Positions 5,354 through 6,367 of a stretch of DNA of 6,367 nucleotides are shown here, one piece after another (the stretch's first letter is position 1; each line of letters begins with the position of its first letter). The position numbers were made by a program, and so were the translations under genes. The stretch spans positions 1 to 6,367 of the forward strand of contig SKNJ01000268.1 of assembly GCA_007120575.1 (NCBI GenBank), read 5' to 3'. Below the pieces are notes generated by a model. It was not told the DNA's origin. It made no database searches and worked only from the letters and a program-made list of their open reading frames with translations. This stretch comes from Thioalkalivibrio sp. (GTDB taxonomy: Bacteria; Pseudomonadota; Gammaproteobacteria; Ectothiorhodospirales; Ectothiorhodospiraceae).

Positions 5354-5662
5354 TTACTGCGGTTTTGGTTTCTTGCGCAGGCTGTCGATATTGATCGGGA
5401 CCACGGTGTTGTCGCGTGGCTCGTCGACGTAGCGGGGGCGGGCGTTCATTTCCTGGCCCAGGGCCTCGGCGAGTTCCCGTTCGCGCGAGACGATCAGGCC
5501 CAGACACTCCCGAATGCGGTTGATGGTCTTGTCGGTCAACGGGTGGCGCATGCCGGGCGGGGTATGGGTATCGCGTGCGACATCGGTCAGGATCCCCTTT
5601 ACCATCGCGAGGATGCGTTGTTCCTGGGTCAGTTCCGGCTCTGGCGTGTCGTGATCGCTCAT
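5354..5662 (-). CDS. Conserved-looking 102-residue cytoplasmic protein, unknown function
   Basis: I do not recognise a named family with certainty. The protein has an acidic start (1-12), an amphipathic helix-rich core (about 12-73) including the segment PGMRHPLTDKTI and RECLGLIVSRERELAEALG, then a short motif ARPRYVDEPRD (74-84) and a basic tail, RKKPKPQ. No signal peptide or membrane helix is visible. Charge patterning and high GC at third positions support coding. The dense helical core could bind a partner protein, and the basic tail could contact nucleic acid, but both are inference. The ATG at 5662 has AGGGA six bases upstream (5669-5673). Upstream in-frame sequence is Pro/Gly/Ser-rich and looks non-coding. 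It lies 181 bases after the EAL gene, and a weak extended -10 (TGCTATGTT, 5703-5695) precedes it, so it may have its own promoter. Confidence 0.8.
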   Translation of the reverse strand: MSDHDTPEPELTQEQRILAMVKGILTDVARDTHTPPGMRHPLTDKTINRIRECLGLIVSRERELAEALGQEMNARPRYVDEPRDNTVVPINIDSLRKKPKPQ

Positions 5663-5694
5663 CTGGAATCCCTGGTTGCGGTGCTTGCCAGGCG

Positions 5695-5703
5695 AACATA
5701 GCA
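5695..5703 (-). promoter_or_regulatory. Possible extended -10 element for the 102-residue gene
   Basis: TGCTATGTT on the minus strand has the TGn extension plus four of six matches to TATAAT, 32 bases before the ATG at 5662. No recognisable -35 is found 16-18 bases upstream, so the promoter call is weak. Confidence 0.2.
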
Positions 5704-5753
5704 GACCGTCCGGGATGACACGATCTCCCCGTGGAGAGAGGCCCCCTGGACTG

Positions 5754-5776
5754 CCCCATGGGGACGAGGCCCCATG
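5754..5776. other. Overlapping hairpins downstream of the right-edge EAL gene
   Basis: CATGGGG (5757-5763) pairs with CCCCATG (5770-5776) across a six-base loop to give a 7-base-pair stem. The overlapping perfect palindrome CCCCATGGGG (5754-5763) competes with it. It sits about 70 bases beyond the EAL stop codon on the minus strand. No T run follows, so it is at best an unusual terminator or RNA-stability element. Confidence 0.3.
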
Positions 5777-5843
5777 TTCCTGCGAGGGGGCGTCTGGCGA
5801 CGTGCACGTGCCGGGTTTTGCAGTGCCGCGCCGGGAGCCGGGT

Positions 5844-6367
5844 TCAGGGGACGGCATGGATGGCGTTGAGGTGTATTTCGCCCGACAGGATCAGGGACCG
5901 GATGCCCTCGGCGGTCTGCGGGCGGGCAAAGTAATAGCCCTGCATACAGTCGAACTGGAGCTCCTTGCCGATCTCGAATTGCTCGCGCGTCTCGACGCCT
6001 TCGGCAATGGTGCGCAACCCGAGGGCATCCGCGAGCAGCACGATGCCGCGCGACAGGTCCCGGGCGGAGGGGTCGATGCTCAGGCAGGCGGTCAGTTGCT
6101 GGTCGATCTTGAGGATATCGAGCGGGAAGCGATTGAGATAGGCCAGCGACGAATAGCCGGTGCCGAAATCGTCGATGGCAAGCTGGATGCCGAGGCGTTT
6201 GAGCTGATGCAGGGCCTCCCCGGCCTCGTCCTGTGCCAGCATGGTTTCCGTGAGCTCGACATGCAGCAGTGCGGGCGGCAGCTGGTTCCGTTTCATGGCC
6301 TCGGCGATGTGCGCGGCCAGTTCCGGCCGTTGCAGGTCGCGGGCGGACAGGTTGATGGCGACATGCC
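5844..6367 (-). CDS. EAL-domain cyclic-di-GMP protein, C-terminal part (partial)
   Basis: The gene enters from beyond base 6367 and the last 173 residues are visible, starting HVAINLSARDLQ. This is the latter two thirds of an EAL domain; the EAL tripeptide itself is off the edge. Visible active-site positions are intact: Asn in INLSARD, Glu in HVELTET, the Asp pair in IDDFGTGYSSLAYL, Lys in DILKID, Glu in AEGVET and Gln in CMQGYYFARP. The visible portion is therefore compatible with an active c-di-GMP phosphodiesterase. Many proteins ending this way are long GGDEF-EAL or PAS-GGDEF-EAL sensors, which cannot be checked here. The internal ATG at 6296 is not the start, because conserved EAL sequence continues upstream of it to the edge. 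The domain ends about 15 residues before the stop, so no further C-terminal domain follows. Confidence 0.93.
   Translation of the reverse strand, partial: HVAINLSARDLQRPELAAHIAEAMKRNQLPPALLHVELTETMLAQDEAGEALHQLKRLGIQLAIDDFGTGYSSLAYLNRFPLDILKIDQQLTACLSIDPSARDLSRGIVLLADALGLRTIAEGVETREQFEIGKELQFDCMQGYYFARPQTAEGIRSLILSGEIHLNAIHAVP

Noticed and set aside
4839..5807. Minus-strand open frame of about 322 codons spanning the PEBP and 102-residue genes
   Set aside because: It crosses two better-supported genes and two intergenic gaps, and its product is Pro/Arg/Gly-rich without motifs.

Overview
The window is GC-rich and every supported gene lies on the minus strand, so transcription runs from base 6367 towards base 1. 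The proteins look gammaproteobacterial: an outer-membrane OmpA-type lipoprotein, a CSS-motif EAL phosphodiesterase of the enterobacterial PdeC type, and a BCCT osmolyte transporter. High GC at third codon positions and the compatible-solute carrier would fit a halophilic or haloalkaliphilic member of the Chromatiales/Ectothiorhodospiraceae. That placement is inferred from general protein character and not from a marker gene.

In transcription order the window holds: the C-terminal part of an EAL-domain cyclic-di-GMP protein cut by the right edge (5844-6367); a 102-residue conserved-looking cytoplasmic protein of unknown function (5354-5662); a YbhB/YbcL-type PEBP-family protein (4679-5137); a BCCT-family transporter (3077-4627), 51 bases after the PEBP gene; a CSS-domain EAL phosphodiesterase (1207-2775); a YiaD-like OmpA-family lipoprotein (530-1210) whose GTG start overlaps the phosphodiesterase stop as GTGA; a 47-residue two-helix membrane peptide (288-431); and the first 18 codons of a membrane sensor or chemoreceptor leaving the left edge (1-56).

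The most interesting unit is the pair 1207-2775 and 530-1210. An inner-membrane c-di-GMP phosphodiesterase with a periplasmic cysteine sensor is translationally coupled to an outer-membrane lipoprotein with an intact peptidoglycan-binding site. This resembles the YfiBNR logic, where an OmpA-like lipoprotein feeds envelope state into c-di-GMP, but with a degrading enzyme in place of a cyclase. The left end adds a candidate FliA (sigma-28) promoter before the sensor gene, and a 33-base exact direct repeat, one copy of which contains the end of the 47-residue gene. Genes related to c-di-GMP or sensing therefore sit on both sides of an osmolyte transporter.

No RNA gene, CRISPR array, integrase or complete insertion sequence is visible. 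Intergenic stretches are all under about 300 bases. The three longest (57-287, 2776-3076 and 5138-5353) are described in the entries.
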